Below, one piece after another: positions 57,229 through 64,000 of a DNA stretch of 64,000 nt. The translations under genes were made by a program, and so were the position numbers. The stretch is from Bartonella sp. DGB1 (lineage in GTDB: Bacteria > Pseudomonadota > Alphaproteobacteria > Rhizobiales > Rhizobiaceae), in assembly GCF_041345015.1 (NCBI RefSeq), contig NZ_CP166769.1, forward strand, positions 124,001 through 188,000, written 5' to 3'. Under the pieces are notes generated by a model. It was not told the DNA's origin. It did not search any database and saw only the letters and a list, made by a program, of their open reading frames with translations. Positions within the stretch are counted from its first letter, which is position 1. Every line of letters starts with the position of its first letter.

Positions 57229-57513
57229 ATGAATTGTAAAAATAGACCAAATAAAAACACATCAGGAATAGCAAAAATGACTCAAAATCAAAAACAAGAG
57301 GAGAATGTAGAAAATACACAAGATCCTCTAGAGTATTATGGAAATATAATTGCGAAATTACGTAACTATTATGACGACCTACAGAAAGAGGAAGTTCCAG
57401 AAAAATTTTTGCACCTATTAGAAAGATTAGAGCAAGCTGAATTAAAGGAAGGAAAAAATAAACAAGATCAAGATGTCAGCCCAGTAAAAGAGAGTGAAAA
57501 TAATGAGCAATAG
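57229..57513 (+). CDS. nepR: NepR-type anti-sigma factor
   Basis: The 94-aa protein binds and holds EcfG. The core helix region is IAKLRNYYDDLQKEEVPEK followed by FLHLLERLEQAE, which matches the NepR consensus (LRxxYxxxxxExVPxxFxxLLxxL). Flanks are charged and disordered. GGAG precedes ATG 57229. It overlaps the start of the sigma factor gene by 11 bp, so the two are translationally coupled. Confidence 0.9.
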   Translation: MNCKNRPNKNTSGIAKMTQNQKQEENVENTQDPLEYYGNIIAKLRNYYDDLQKEEVPEKFLHLLERLEQAELKEGKNKQDQDVSPVKESENNEQ

Positions 57514-58048
57514 TCAGCCAACAAGCTTTAAGGATGAATTATTAACATTAATCCCTGCGTTGCGTGCTTTTGCTATTTCCTTAACCGGGAAATATGATAA
57601 AGCAGATGATTTAGTGCAAGATACTATAATGAAAGCTTGGGCTAAGCAGGAAAGCTATTCCATGGGTACTAATATGAAAGCTTGGTTATTCACTATTTTA
57701 CGTAATGAATTTTATAGCCAAAAGCGTAAAGATGGGCGAGAAGTTTCAGATGAAGATGGATATATAACCACTAATTTTGCTGTTTTGCCTAGTCAATACG
57801 GCGTGTTAGATTTACATGATTTTCAGCAGGCACTTAATAAATTACCATTTGACCAGCGGGAGGCAATAATTTTAGTAGGGGCATCAGGATTTTCTTATGA
57901 AGAAACAGCAAAAATATGCGATTGTGCAGTAGGAACTATTAAAAGTAGAGTTAGCAGAGCAAGAGTGAGATTGCAAGATTTACTACAAGTGAATGGTGAA
58001 ATTGATTATGGACCAGATGATACTATCGCTCCGTTGGTGAAAAAGTGA
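57503..58048 (+). CDS. ecfG: EcfG-type sigma factor (general stress response)
   Basis: This 181-aa ECF sigma factor of the ECF15 group has region 2 with LIPALRAFAISLTGKYDKAD and VQDTIMKAWAKQESY. Region 4 has LPFDQREAIILVGASGFSYE, then CDCAVGTIKSRVSRAR. ATG 57503 is chosen; an upstream GTG at 57494 is in frame. It recognises GGAAC-N16/17-CGTT promoters in relatives, and one such site is present at 60080-60104. Confidence 0.95.
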   Translation: MSNSQPTSFKDELLTLIPALRAFAISLTGKYDKADDLVQDTIMKAWAKQESYSMGTNMKAWLFTILRNEFYSQKRKDGREVSDEDGYITTNFAVLPSQYGVLDLHDFQQALNKLPFDQREAIILVGASGFSYEETAKICDCAVGTIKSRVSRARVRLQDLLQVNGEIDYGPDDTIAPLVKK

Positions 58049-58193
58049 ACATAATTATATTATTATTTAGTAAACATACATAATGTTAACATTATTTAAA
58101 AAAACTTTTCATGCAATCCTAGGTTGTATAGAGTAAATAAAACCAAGATAAACATTTAATATAATTTATGTTAAAACTAGATAAAGATGGGAT

Positions 58194-59201
58194 ATGTATT
58201 CGCTAGATTTTACAATAGATAAAAAAATAAAAGCTATTCGTAAGGGTGGAATAACTTTGATATCATCTATTATTTGTTTAATGATTGGTATCTATTATTA
58301 TTTAATTATACCTGAAACGCTGGATGTTTTTTTAATAAGAGTAGTGTTTATTTTTTTATTATTTTCTTTATTATTTTCTTATTTTACTGTTATTGGACTG
58401 TATAATTCTATTAAAAAAATGCATAATTATCAAAATTTATGTTTTTTAGAGAGTAAAATATTAGAAAAAAAGCGGACAGAATTTTTAGAGGTAGAAAAAA
58501 AGCAAGTAGAGTTAAAAATAATCACGGTCGAAGAGGAGAAACAACGAGCAGAATCTCTACTCCAAGATACTAGTCATAGGGTAGGCAATGCATTAGCGAA
58601 TGTTTCAGCTTTACTTACTTTACAAATAAAAAATAATGTTAATGAAGAAGTAAAAAATGCTTTGATGTCAGCAAGAGATAGAATACAAACTATTTCTATT
58701 GCACATAGAAGACTTAGATTAGCTGAAACTTATGACAAAGCTCCTGTTTATGATATTCTATGTTCAGTTGTTAAAGATGCTTATAAAACCCTACCAGATT
58801 TCATAGCTAAGCGTATAACCTTACAATTTGATATACAGCCATTAGAATTACCTGGAAAAGATGTTACTACTATAGCTATTATTTTGGGGGAGTTGGTAAC
58901 CAATTCCTTTAAACATGCTTTTCCTCCGCCTACTTGTGGTTATGTTAGAGTAATATTTGGTTACCAACAAGGAAAATTACAGTTAATTGTAGAGGATAAT
59001 GGTAAAGGTAGGGGCGAGATGATGAATAGTAAAAATAAAGACGGATTAGGAAAAATGATAATTGAGCCACTATGTTTACAATTAGGTGACCCAGTTAATT
59101 TTTCTAATTTACAATCTCATGAACCCTATGGTACAAGAGTGTGTGTCTCTTTATCAAAAATAGCCGCAAAAAATACATTAGCCTCTAATATGTGTTTATA
59201 G
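58194..59201 (+). CDS. Membrane HisKA_2-family histidine kinase next to ecfG
   Basis: The 335-aa protein has two transmembrane helices (about 17-37 and 45-68), a coiled coil, then a HisKA_2 H-box LLQDTSHRVGNALANVSALL. A regular HATPase domain follows (N-box LGELVTNSFKHAFPPP, VEDNGKGRGE, GLGKMII). Its ATP-binding motifs look intact, in contrast to the cytosolic HWE kinase. Kinases or phosphatases of this type next to ecfG (for example PhyP in Sphingomonas) tune PhyR. Direct role here is inferred from position. Confidence 0.85.
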   Translation: MYSLDFTIDKKIKAIRKGGITLISSIICLMIGIYYYLIIPETLDVFLIRVVFIFLLFSLLFSYFTVIGLYNSIKKMHNYQNLCFLESKILEKKRTEFLEVEKKQVELKIITVEEEKQRAESLLQDTSHRVGNALANVSALLTLQIKNNVNEEVKNALMSARDRIQTISIAHRRLRLAETYDKAPVYDILCSVVKDAYKTLPDFIAKRITLQFDIQPLELPGKDVTTIAIILGELVTNSFKHAFPPPTCGYVRVIFGYQQGKLQLIVEDNGKGRGEMMNSKNKDGLGKMIIEPLCLQLGDPVNFSNLQSHEPYGTRVCVSLSKIAAKNTLASNMCL

Positions 59202-59204
59202 TCT

Positions 59205-59300
59205 ATAAAATGCTGAATATTAAATTTTCTCTTAATATTTAGATGGCTGATTTATTATATTTAAGCAAGCCTGCTTACCAACCATCACTTGGTAATAGAG
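59205..59300 (-). repeat. Decayed duplicate of the 3' end of the neighbouring small gene
   Basis: CCAACCATCACTTGG at 59278 recurs at 59426 inside the small gene at 59369-59578, and alignable sequence extends about 60 bp toward lower coordinates (TGCTGA-(N)3-TTAAATTTT at both sites, which includes the stop codon). The offset is about 148 bp. The distal copy has no open frame. Confidence 0.75.
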
Positions 59301-59368
59301 ATTTATTTTTACGATTATAGCGGTGTGTTCAGCATTAAATATATCTATAGTTTACAGCCTGCTGAGAG

Positions 59369-59578
59369 TTAAATTTTTCCTTCTAATTCCTCAATAGCTA
59401 ATTCTATCAGACGTAAGTTTGCTTGCCAACCATCACTTGGTTCCATATTACTTTCTGATGCTGCTCTTTGATGACTTTCTGCAGTGTAGGCTAAATTTTT
59501 TAATTTTTCAATTTTTTGTTGTTTTGATAATTTATTATTTTGTAATATATCCTTACATTCTTGATGAAGATCTGACAT
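59369..59578 (-). CDS. Small conserved hypothetical protein (69 aa)
   Basis: I do not recognise a named family. The protein is mostly helical and charged, with MSDLHQECKDILQNNKLSKQ at the start and a longer helix LRLIELAIEELEGKI at the end. The segment ESHQRAASESNMEPSDGWQA suggests a conserved core. GAGGAAT precedes the start. A decayed duplicate of its 3' end lies downstream. The partial duplicate and good ribosome site support it being a real gene. Confidence 0.7.
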   Translation of the reverse strand: MSDLHQECKDILQNNKLSKQQKIEKLKNLAYTAESHQRAASESNMEPSDGWQANLRLIELAIEELEGKI

Positions 59579-59617
59579 TTTATTCCTCTTGATTTTTATG
59601 GTTTTCTAGCAATTATA

Positions 59618-60025
59618 TTACAAGCCTAATAATAAACCAATGATGAAACCTACTAGAGCTGCTACGGCAAGTCCTACGGCTGGATGCATACTAGTGTTTT
59701 TCAAAGTATCGTTATAGGTTTCTTTGACTTGTTTATTAAGTTTTTGCCAGTCTAAAGAATTGTTATTTTTCTTAGATTTCTTACTAGGACTGCTAGTAGC
59801 TTGTGCGGCAATTTTTTTGCTGGTACGGCTTACGCTATTAGCAGCTTTTTTAGCTGTGTTTGCAGTTTTACGTACTGCTTTTTTAGCTACATTTTTAGTT
59901 TTTCTCGCAACTTTTTTAGAAGTAGCTGCTATTGAGCTATCGTTTGTTTCCTTTTTGCGGCGAGTAGAAGTTTTATTTTTAGTAGAAGATTTTTTATCTT
60001 CACCTGATTTATGTTTGACGCTCAT
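59618..60025 (-). CDS. Lys/Ala-rich membrane-tethered protein (ElaB/YqjD-like), EcfG target
   Basis: The 135-aa protein has a very basic, Lys/Ala/Thr-rich N-terminal half (about residues 1-90), like an H1-type histone tail. A short linker with LDWQKLNKQVKETYNDTLKN follows, then a C-terminal glycine-zipper membrane helix (HPAVGLAVAALVGFIIGLLLGL-type, last 22 residues). The architecture recalls ElaB/YqjD proteins, which bind ribosomes at the membrane in stationary phase. GGAG precedes the start, and an exact EcfG-type promoter lies 54 bp upstream. Confidence 0.8.
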   Translation of the reverse strand: MSVKHKSGEDKKSSTKNKTSTRRKKETNDSSIAATSKKVARKTKNVAKKAVRKTANTAKKAANSVSRTSKKIAAQATSSPSKKSKKNNNSLDWQKLNKQVKETYNDTLKNTSMHPAVGLAVAALVGFIIGLLLGL

Positions 60026-60079
60026 AAAAGTCTCCTATAAATTATTAAGACGAAAAATAGTTATTTATTATGTGCTAAT

Positions 60080-60104
60080 AACGTCTTAATAATTTAATAG
60101 TTCC
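60080..60104 (-). promoter_or_regulatory. EcfG (general stress) promoter
   Basis: On the minus strand GGAAC (60100-60104), exactly 16 bases, then CGTT (60080-60083). This is an exact match to the alphaproteobacterial EcfG consensus and is placed 54 bp before the start codon of the Lys/Ala-rich protein. Confidence 0.8.
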
Positions 60105-60122
60105 CAACTGCGTCATTAAATA

Positions 60123-60593
60123 TTACGTCAATCCTGTAGACCCAAAACCACCTCTACCTCTGATTGTGTCTACTGTAAATTCTTGACGTTCAACGTAAGC
60201 TTGTTTTACTGGAGCAATAACTAATTGTGCGATACGCATGTGTCTAGTAATTTCAAAAGCTTCTTGACCTAGGTTAATTAATATAACTTGTATTTCACCG
60301 CGGTAATCTGAATCTATCGTGCCAGGGGTGTTTAAACAAGTTATACCATGATTTAATGCTAAACCAGACCTAGGTCTTATTTGTGCTTCATAATTGTTAG
60401 GTAGTTCAATTACTATGCCTGTAGGGATTAGTACCCTCTGCATTGGATGTAGAATTAATGGAGTTTTTTCATCTATAGCTGCGCGTAAATCCATACCAGA
60501 TGCTCCAGCTGTTTCGTATGATGGTGGATCCATATCCTCTCCATGTGACAAAAACATCATTTTTACTACTGGGGTTGTGGTTAAATTTGACAT
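60123..60593 (-). CDS. dut: dUTP diphosphatase
   Basis: Dut hydrolyses dUTP to dUMP, keeping uracil out of DNA. The 156-aa trimeric-type enzyme has its conserved motifs in order: ASGMDLRAAID, RPRSGLALNHG, NTPGTIDSDYRGE (catalytic aspartate), IAQLVIAPV, and the C-terminal GRGGFGSTG, which closes the active site. It is the last gene of the operon after mbfA, 30 bp apart. Confidence 0.97.
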   Translation of the reverse strand: MSNLTTTPVVKMMFLSHGEDMDPPSYETAGASGMDLRAAIDEKTPLILHPMQRVLIPTGIVIELPNNYEAQIRPRSGLALNHGITCLNTPGTIDSDYRGEIQVILINLGQEAFEITRHMRIAQLVIAPVKQAYVERQEFTVDTIRGRGGFGSTGLT

Positions 60594-60623
60594 GAGATCT
60601 CCGATTTATTGATTCGTTGATAT

Positions 60624-61610
60624 TTATAAGTTACCAATTAATATTCCTGTTGCCAAGACTAAAAAGCCACCTAGAATAACTTGGAGTGAAGCTTTTGAAA
60701 AAGATATTTTCATATATCTTTTTTGGATCCAAGCAATAGTAAATAATTCAATTATTACTATAATAACAGCTAATATAGTAGCTAAAATAAAATTAGATAA
60801 TAAATAAGGTAAAGTATGACCTAATCCGCCCACAGTAGTCATTGTACCATTTGCTATACCTCTTTTCAAGGGTGATCCACGTCCAGAAAGCTTTCCATCA
60901 TCGTGGATAGCTTCAGTAAAGCCCATAGATATGCCTGCGCCAATCGAAGCAGATAAACCTACTAATAAGGTTTGGTAACTGTTTTGAGTAGCAAAAGCAG
61001 CTGCAAAAATTGGAGCTAAAGTAGAAATAGAACCATCCATTAATCCGGCTAAACCTGGTTGTATCCAAGTTAATAAGGTTTGTTTTTCTTCTTGATTGAT
61101 AATATCATAGGCATATTCAGATTGAATATCATCAACATCGGCCTCTTTAATTAGGCTGTTGTTATTTACATACTCTTCGAAAAATAACTGATTTAAAAAT
61201 TCTTTAATTTCAATATCATTAACAAGTTGAGTAGCTTGTTGATAAAAACTACTAAGTTGCTTAGTGATAGTTAATGCGTCTTGTCTGGCTGTCATAGGCG
61301 TCGTAGTATCGTCTATTACGTAAGAGTGAGATATAGGAAAATTATATATATCTTCTTTTTTTATGCAAATTATATTATCACCGAAACGCTGTTTATATAA
61401 TTCTAATAATTTAGAAGCGTGTTGCTGTTTTATAGAGGCTAATTGTTCAAAAAATATGCTAGTTTGGGGATAATCATTTTGAAAGATAGCTGCATAAAAT
61501 AAAAATTTTTTTTTATTTTTTGCTTCTATAGTGATAGCTAATGATAAAATTTCTTTTTCTGTTAAAGCAGAAAAAGGTTTTTTTCTAAAGAATGATAATT
61601 TATACCACAT
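60624..61610 (-). CDS. mbfA: MbfA-like membrane protein: degenerate ferritin-like domain fused to VIT1/CCC1 transporter
   Basis: The 328-aa protein has an N-terminal ferritin-like region (about 1-160) and a C-terminal VIT1/CCC1 metal-transport domain (WIQPGLAGLMDGSISTLAPI, SMGFTEAIHDDGKLSGRGSP, five hydrophobic helices). MbfA exports iron in Agrobacterium and Bradyrhizobium. The usual diiron ExxH sites are eroded here: SIKQQH where AEEExxH is expected, and FFEEYVNN where the second ExxH is expected. The transport half looks intact. It starts 30 bp after dsbB. Confidence 0.85.
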   Translation of the reverse strand: MWYKLSFFRKKPFSALTEKEILSLAITIEAKNKKKFLFYAAIFQNDYPQTSIFFEQLASIKQQHASKLLELYKQRFGDNIICIKKEDIYNFPISHSYVIDDTTTPMTARQDALTITKQLSSFYQQATQLVNDIEIKEFLNQLFFEEYVNNNSLIKEADVDDIQSEYAYDIINQEEKQTLLTWIQPGLAGLMDGSISTLAPIFAAAFATQNSYQTLLVGLSASIGAGISMGFTEAIHDDGKLSGRGSPLKRGIANGTMTTVGGLGHTLPYLLSNFILATILAVIIVIIELFTIAWIQKRYMKISFSKASLQVILGGFLVLATGILIGNL

Positions 61611-61640
61611 AATAACCCCTTTAATTATGGAATATAGTAA

Positions 61641-62150
61641 TTATTTTTTTAAATTTATAATAAAAATACTACCAATAAGTGCTCCTATAGTTATTATAGC
61701 ATTCCAACTTACGAGGGAAAGACCTAAAATATATAAGTTTACTGTATCACAAGATGCTGGTGGAGACGAATTATATAGTGCAACTAATAATGAGTTATTA
61801 TTTAAATTTATATTATTAACTTTATTGACACATGAATTAGGTAAATCTATCCAGTGAAATTCTATCGCTAAATGATAAATACTTAGTAATAAATTAATAA
61901 AAAGAGTAATAGCAATTATAATTATTAAAATATCTATTTTTTTATGATGCTGCGGATATTTATAATATAATATACTACTTATTAGTGCTAGTGGAATAGC
62001 AATATAATAAGCGATTCTTTCTTTTTCACATAAGTTACATGGTTTATAACCAATATATTCTATTATAAGAGCTACTGCTATTATAAATAATAATAGCAAT
62101 CCTAATAATAGAGTTAAATTATGTTTGTGTAAAAGATTCTTTTTTTTCAT
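61641..62150 (-). CDS. dsbB: Disulfide bond formation protein DsbB
   Basis: This quinone-linked membrane oxidase re-oxidises DsbA. The 169-aa protein has four membrane helices. The first cysteine pair is GYKPCNLCEKERIAYY, and the second is formed by SCVNK and ASCDTV with the family ending LGLSLVSWNAI. It follows the yqaA-like gene by 3 bp in the same operon. Confidence 0.92.
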   Translation of the reverse strand: MKKKNLLHKHNLTLLLGLLLLFIIAVALIIEYIGYKPCNLCEKERIAYYIAIPLALISSILYYKYPQHHKKIDILIIIIAITLFINLLLSIYHLAIEFHWIDLPNSCVNKVNNINLNNNSLLVALYNSSPPASCDTVNLYILGLSLVSWNAIITIGALIGSIFIINLKK

Positions 62151-62153
62151 TTT

Positions 62154-62753
62154 TTACTTGATAAAGTTAAAATATAAGAGAGCTATTATCATAGCAATGA
62201 AAGTAACATAAGTTAGTAATTTTAGTCTTGTTAATATGAAATTTAGCATTTTTTCTCCATATTTCAAGATTATCCACGCCGTGATATATGATCTTAACCC
62301 TCTACTTACTATTGATAAAATAATAAATAAAAATAAATTTAAATGTATGACACCAGCTAATAAAGTCATAACCTTCATAGGGGGTAAATGCATTAAGCCA
62401 GAGGTGAAGATAAATAATAGTAATAAACTAAAAGGTAGAGTATCTTTAAAATATAAAAAGCTATCGAATTTTCCATAAAATTCTAATATAGGCTTTACAA
62501 TTACTTCAAACGAATAATATCCAAGAAACCATCCTATTATTGCACCGATAATAGATGCTATTAGTGAGATGGTAGCATATCGCCAAGCTTTACTTGGGTT
62601 TCTTAAGGTCATAGGAATGACTAATGCATCAGATGGTATAAAAAACACTGAAGTTTCCACTATAGCTAGAAAGATAACCCAATATTCAGCACTTTTTTTA
62701 TCTATAGTTCTAATAAACCAATCTTTTATGTTTTTTATTGACTTTTTCAGCAT
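62154..62753 (-). CDS. YqaA-like DedA/VTT-domain membrane protein
   Basis: The 199-aa protein has the VTT-type fold with several membrane helices. Visible signatures are ETSVFFIPSDALVIPMTL, IGAIIGWFLGYYSFE, and MHLPPMKVMTLLAG. Proteins of this wider group act in membrane lipid flipping or homeostasis, but the specific role of YqaA is not established. It is the first gene of yqaA-dsbB-mbfA-dut, all on the minus strand with gaps of 30 bp or less. Confidence 0.85.
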   Translation of the reverse strand: MLKKSIKNIKDWFIRTIDKKSAEYWVIFLAIVETSVFFIPSDALVIPMTLRNPSKAWRYATISLIASIIGAIIGWFLGYYSFEVIVKPILEFYGKFDSFLYFKDTLPFSLLLLFIFTSGLMHLPPMKVMTLLAGVIHLNLFLFIILSIVSRGLRSYITAWIILKYGEKMLNFILTRLKLLTYVTFIAMIIALLYFNFIK

Positions 62754-62877
62754 TGATTCTCCTCACTGTTTATTGTAACGTTTATAATGATATTTAGTTT
62801 AATATTAAACAAGAAATTTATTTTAATTAATTTATCTAGTTGACGGTTTTATAAAAATATGTAAAAAGAAATAAAAT

Positions 62878-62962
62878 GCGGGTGTGGTGGAATTGGTAGA
62901 CGCGCCGGACTCAAAATCCGGTTCCTCACGGAGTGTCGGTTCGAGTCCGACCACCCGCACCA
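62878..62962 (+). tRNA. tRNA-Leu (anticodon CAA)
   Basis: The acceptor arms GCGGGTG and CACCCGC pair perfectly. The anticodon stem CCGGA/TCCGG carries the loop CTCAAAA, anticodon CAA. A long variable arm is present, as expected for leucine tRNA. TTCGAGTC forms the T-loop region, and CCA is encoded at 62960-62962. It reads codon UUG. Confidence 0.97.
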
Positions 62963-63194
62963 TATTTTCCATAAAACCTAGAACAATCAACGATTTACAG
63001 AAGATTTAATATTGTAATCTTACCCTTTTACATACCATTTTAAGCTCAGTGTACTTGAAAGCATACGAAAGAATTTGTAAATCTTATTCTTTGCTAAATA
63101 ATTTTTTTAGCTATTCAAAGATGTTATTTATAGCTGTTAAAAATCTCTGATCTTCTGTAAGCATAACAAAGATTGCGAAGATAAGTCATTTTAA
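62963..63194. other. Non-coding region downstream of tRNA-Leu
   Basis: No supportable frame. There is an 11-bp inverted repeat (TTACAGAAGAT at 62995 and its complement at 63150), but it is widely spaced and can occur by chance in this composition. Nothing else is recognised. Confidence 0.45.
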
Positions 63195-63420
63195 CTAACG
63201 TGACAAAGTTTTAAATCTAGCGTAATCAGTAGCTAATTCTCTTAGCGTCTGTTTTTCTTGTGTTGTTAATCGTGTTCTTTCTTTTTATTTATTCTTTTAT
63301 AACCCTATCATCACTTACAAACTTTAGCGTCAGTTTCGTTATGTTTTAATAATTGTCTAGCTAAACTGTGGGCTAATACATTCAAATTTTTATATTTTAA
63401 ATAGGAGTAAAGAAAATACA
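63195..63420 (-). pseudogene. Remnant of a broken protein-coding gene
   Basis: Two protein-like pieces lie in different minus-strand frames. The upstream one contains NVLAHSLARQLLKHNETDA and ends in two stops near 63308-63313. The downstream one, RTRLTTQEKQTLRELATDY followed by ARFKTLSR, ends at 63195. Amino acid composition looks like real helical protein, and the pieces are separated by stops and a frameshift. I cannot name the family. Confidence 0.4.
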
Positions 63421-63503
63421 ATTAGCTGGTCGCGTCATTACTGCGCACCAACTTACGCAAAGAGAGCATAAATTGTAATATATTGGAATTGAGTAAAAAC
63501 AAT

Positions 63504-63532
63504 AAAAAAACCCTATAAAAATTATAGGGTTT
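63504..63532 (-). terminator. Terminator of the outer-membrane protein gene
   Basis: On the minus strand AAACCCTATAA, 3-base loop, TTATAGGGTTT, then a run of T. It starts 20 bp after the stop codon of the porin-like gene. Confidence 0.9.
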
Positions 63533-63551
63533 AGATACTATATAAATTGTC

Positions 63552-64000
63552 TTAGAAATAATAGCTTACACCAAGACGTACATCGTGTCTACTAAGATTG
63601 TCTAAACAATAAGTTAAAGTAGTATTTTCTTTTTCGGCTTTTGTGTTGGTATAAGTTATTTTCTTATTGTGATTAGAAAAACTATTACTATAACGATATT
63701 CTGTTCGAAGAGTTAGATTTCGATTTATTTTATATTCAAAACCTGTTCCTAATGACCAGCCAATATACAGGTCATTACTACCTTCAATCTTTGTTATTAT
63801 ATTATCTAGTTCTTCTTTTTTAAATTTACTCTCTGTTAACATATCCTGTAACATATTTTTTGCGTATTGTTCCATATTTGGGCTTGATAAATCGTATGCT
63901 ACATTAATCCCACCAGCAAGATAAGGTGAAAAATCACTTAAATTTAGTCCAACGCGAGCACGTAAAGTGCTATCTAAATAGCTAGTAAAAGGTAATTCTA
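63552..64000 (-). CDS. Omp25/Hbp-like outer-membrane beta-barrel protein (partial, N-terminus off window)
   Basis: The minus-strand frame is open from the window edge to the stop at 63552, about 149 codons, although an internal ATG at 63875 could be mistaken for the start. The sequence before it (LPFTSYLDSTLRARVGL, then FSPYLAGGINVAYDL) continues the same barrel. Alternating strands with LTLRTEYRYSNSF and the C-terminal HDVRLGVSYYF with a terminal phenylalanine mark an outer-membrane barrel like Omp25/Omp31 of Brucella or Hbp of Bartonella. Heme or structural roles are known in relatives; here it is inference. Confidence 0.88.
   Translation of the reverse strand, partial: ELPFTSYLDSTLRARVGLNLSDFSPYLAGGINVAYDLSSPNMEQYAKNMLQDMLTESKFKKEELDNIITKIEGSNDLYIGWSLGTGFEYKINRNLTLRTEYRYSNSFSNHNKKITYTNTKAEKENTTLTYCLDNLSRHDVRLGVSYYF

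Noticed and set aside
62797-62810. 14-bp palindrome GTTTAATATTAAAC upstream of the yqaA-dsbB-mbfA-dut operon, considered as an Irr/iron operator
   Set aside because: It does not match the Irr ICE pattern well, and palindromes of this size are expected by chance in such AT-rich DNA.
1-64000. CRISPR array, prophage or insertion sequence
   Set aside because: No regularly spaced short direct repeats, no transposase, integrase or phage structural genes were seen. The only long repeats are the transporter genes and the three short duplication fossils.

Overview
The window is strongly AT-rich chromosomal DNA from an alphaproteobacterium of the Rhizobiales, most like a small-genome, host-associated lineage such as Bartonellaceae. 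Four things support this placement: a PhyR-NepR-EcfG general stress response cluster; a ChvI regulator followed by a short HprK, an EIIA-Man domain protein and HPr; a class I lysyl-tRNA synthetase; and an Omp25/Hbp-like outer-membrane barrel at the right edge. Genus is an inference, and no rRNA is present to settle it.

Layout. 1-1604: etfA (cut by the window edge) and etfB. 1777-5641: rlmN, a DMT exporter, a lytic-transglycosylase lipoprotein and rmuC. 5655-19136: the most unusual region, sdaA (L-serine ammonia-lyase) plus eight tandem SdaC-like HAAAP transporter genes. 19230-21440: def-fmt-truA. 21550-25862: a periplasmic solute-binding protein, lysK and prfC. 25863-26538: a long non-coding gap. 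26539-31967: grpE, divergent from rph-rdgB-hemW, then argB and dapD. 32017-38593: tamA-tamB. 38878-43674: a ComM-like ATPase, dnaK and dnaJ. 43810-47514: dapE, a DUF930 protein, chvI-hprK-EIIA-HPr. 47545-55218: grxC, comF, an NDUFAF5-like methyltransferase homologue, mutT, argJ, a parvulin and secA. 55239-60104: the stress-response cluster and a small EcfG-type target. 60123-62753: the yqaA-dsbB-mbfA-dut operon. 62878-64000: tRNA-Leu(CAA), a decayed stretch and a partial outer-membrane protein.

How the genes work together. The transporter array and sdaA look like a serine (or related amino acid) uptake and deamination locus feeding pyruvate. Seven copies are close paralogues repeating about every 1.5-1.6 kb. 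Six of them are followed directly by a strong hairpin whose two arms change together between copies. Copy six is a mosaic of its neighbours, which points to gene conversion. The eighth copy is divergent and most like classical SdaC. The block sits between rmuC and def.

A second theme is fossil tandem duplication. At lysK/prfC, upstream of dapD, and at the end of a small gene near 59.4 kb, a segment of roughly 136-163 bp has been duplicated and one copy has decayed. Several conserved genes also look simplified: chvI has no adjacent chvG, the MbfA ferritin-like domain has lost expected metal ligands, and the NDUFAF5-like protein has lost the glycine-rich SAM motif. Together these features suggest a genome under reduction that has expanded one transport function.
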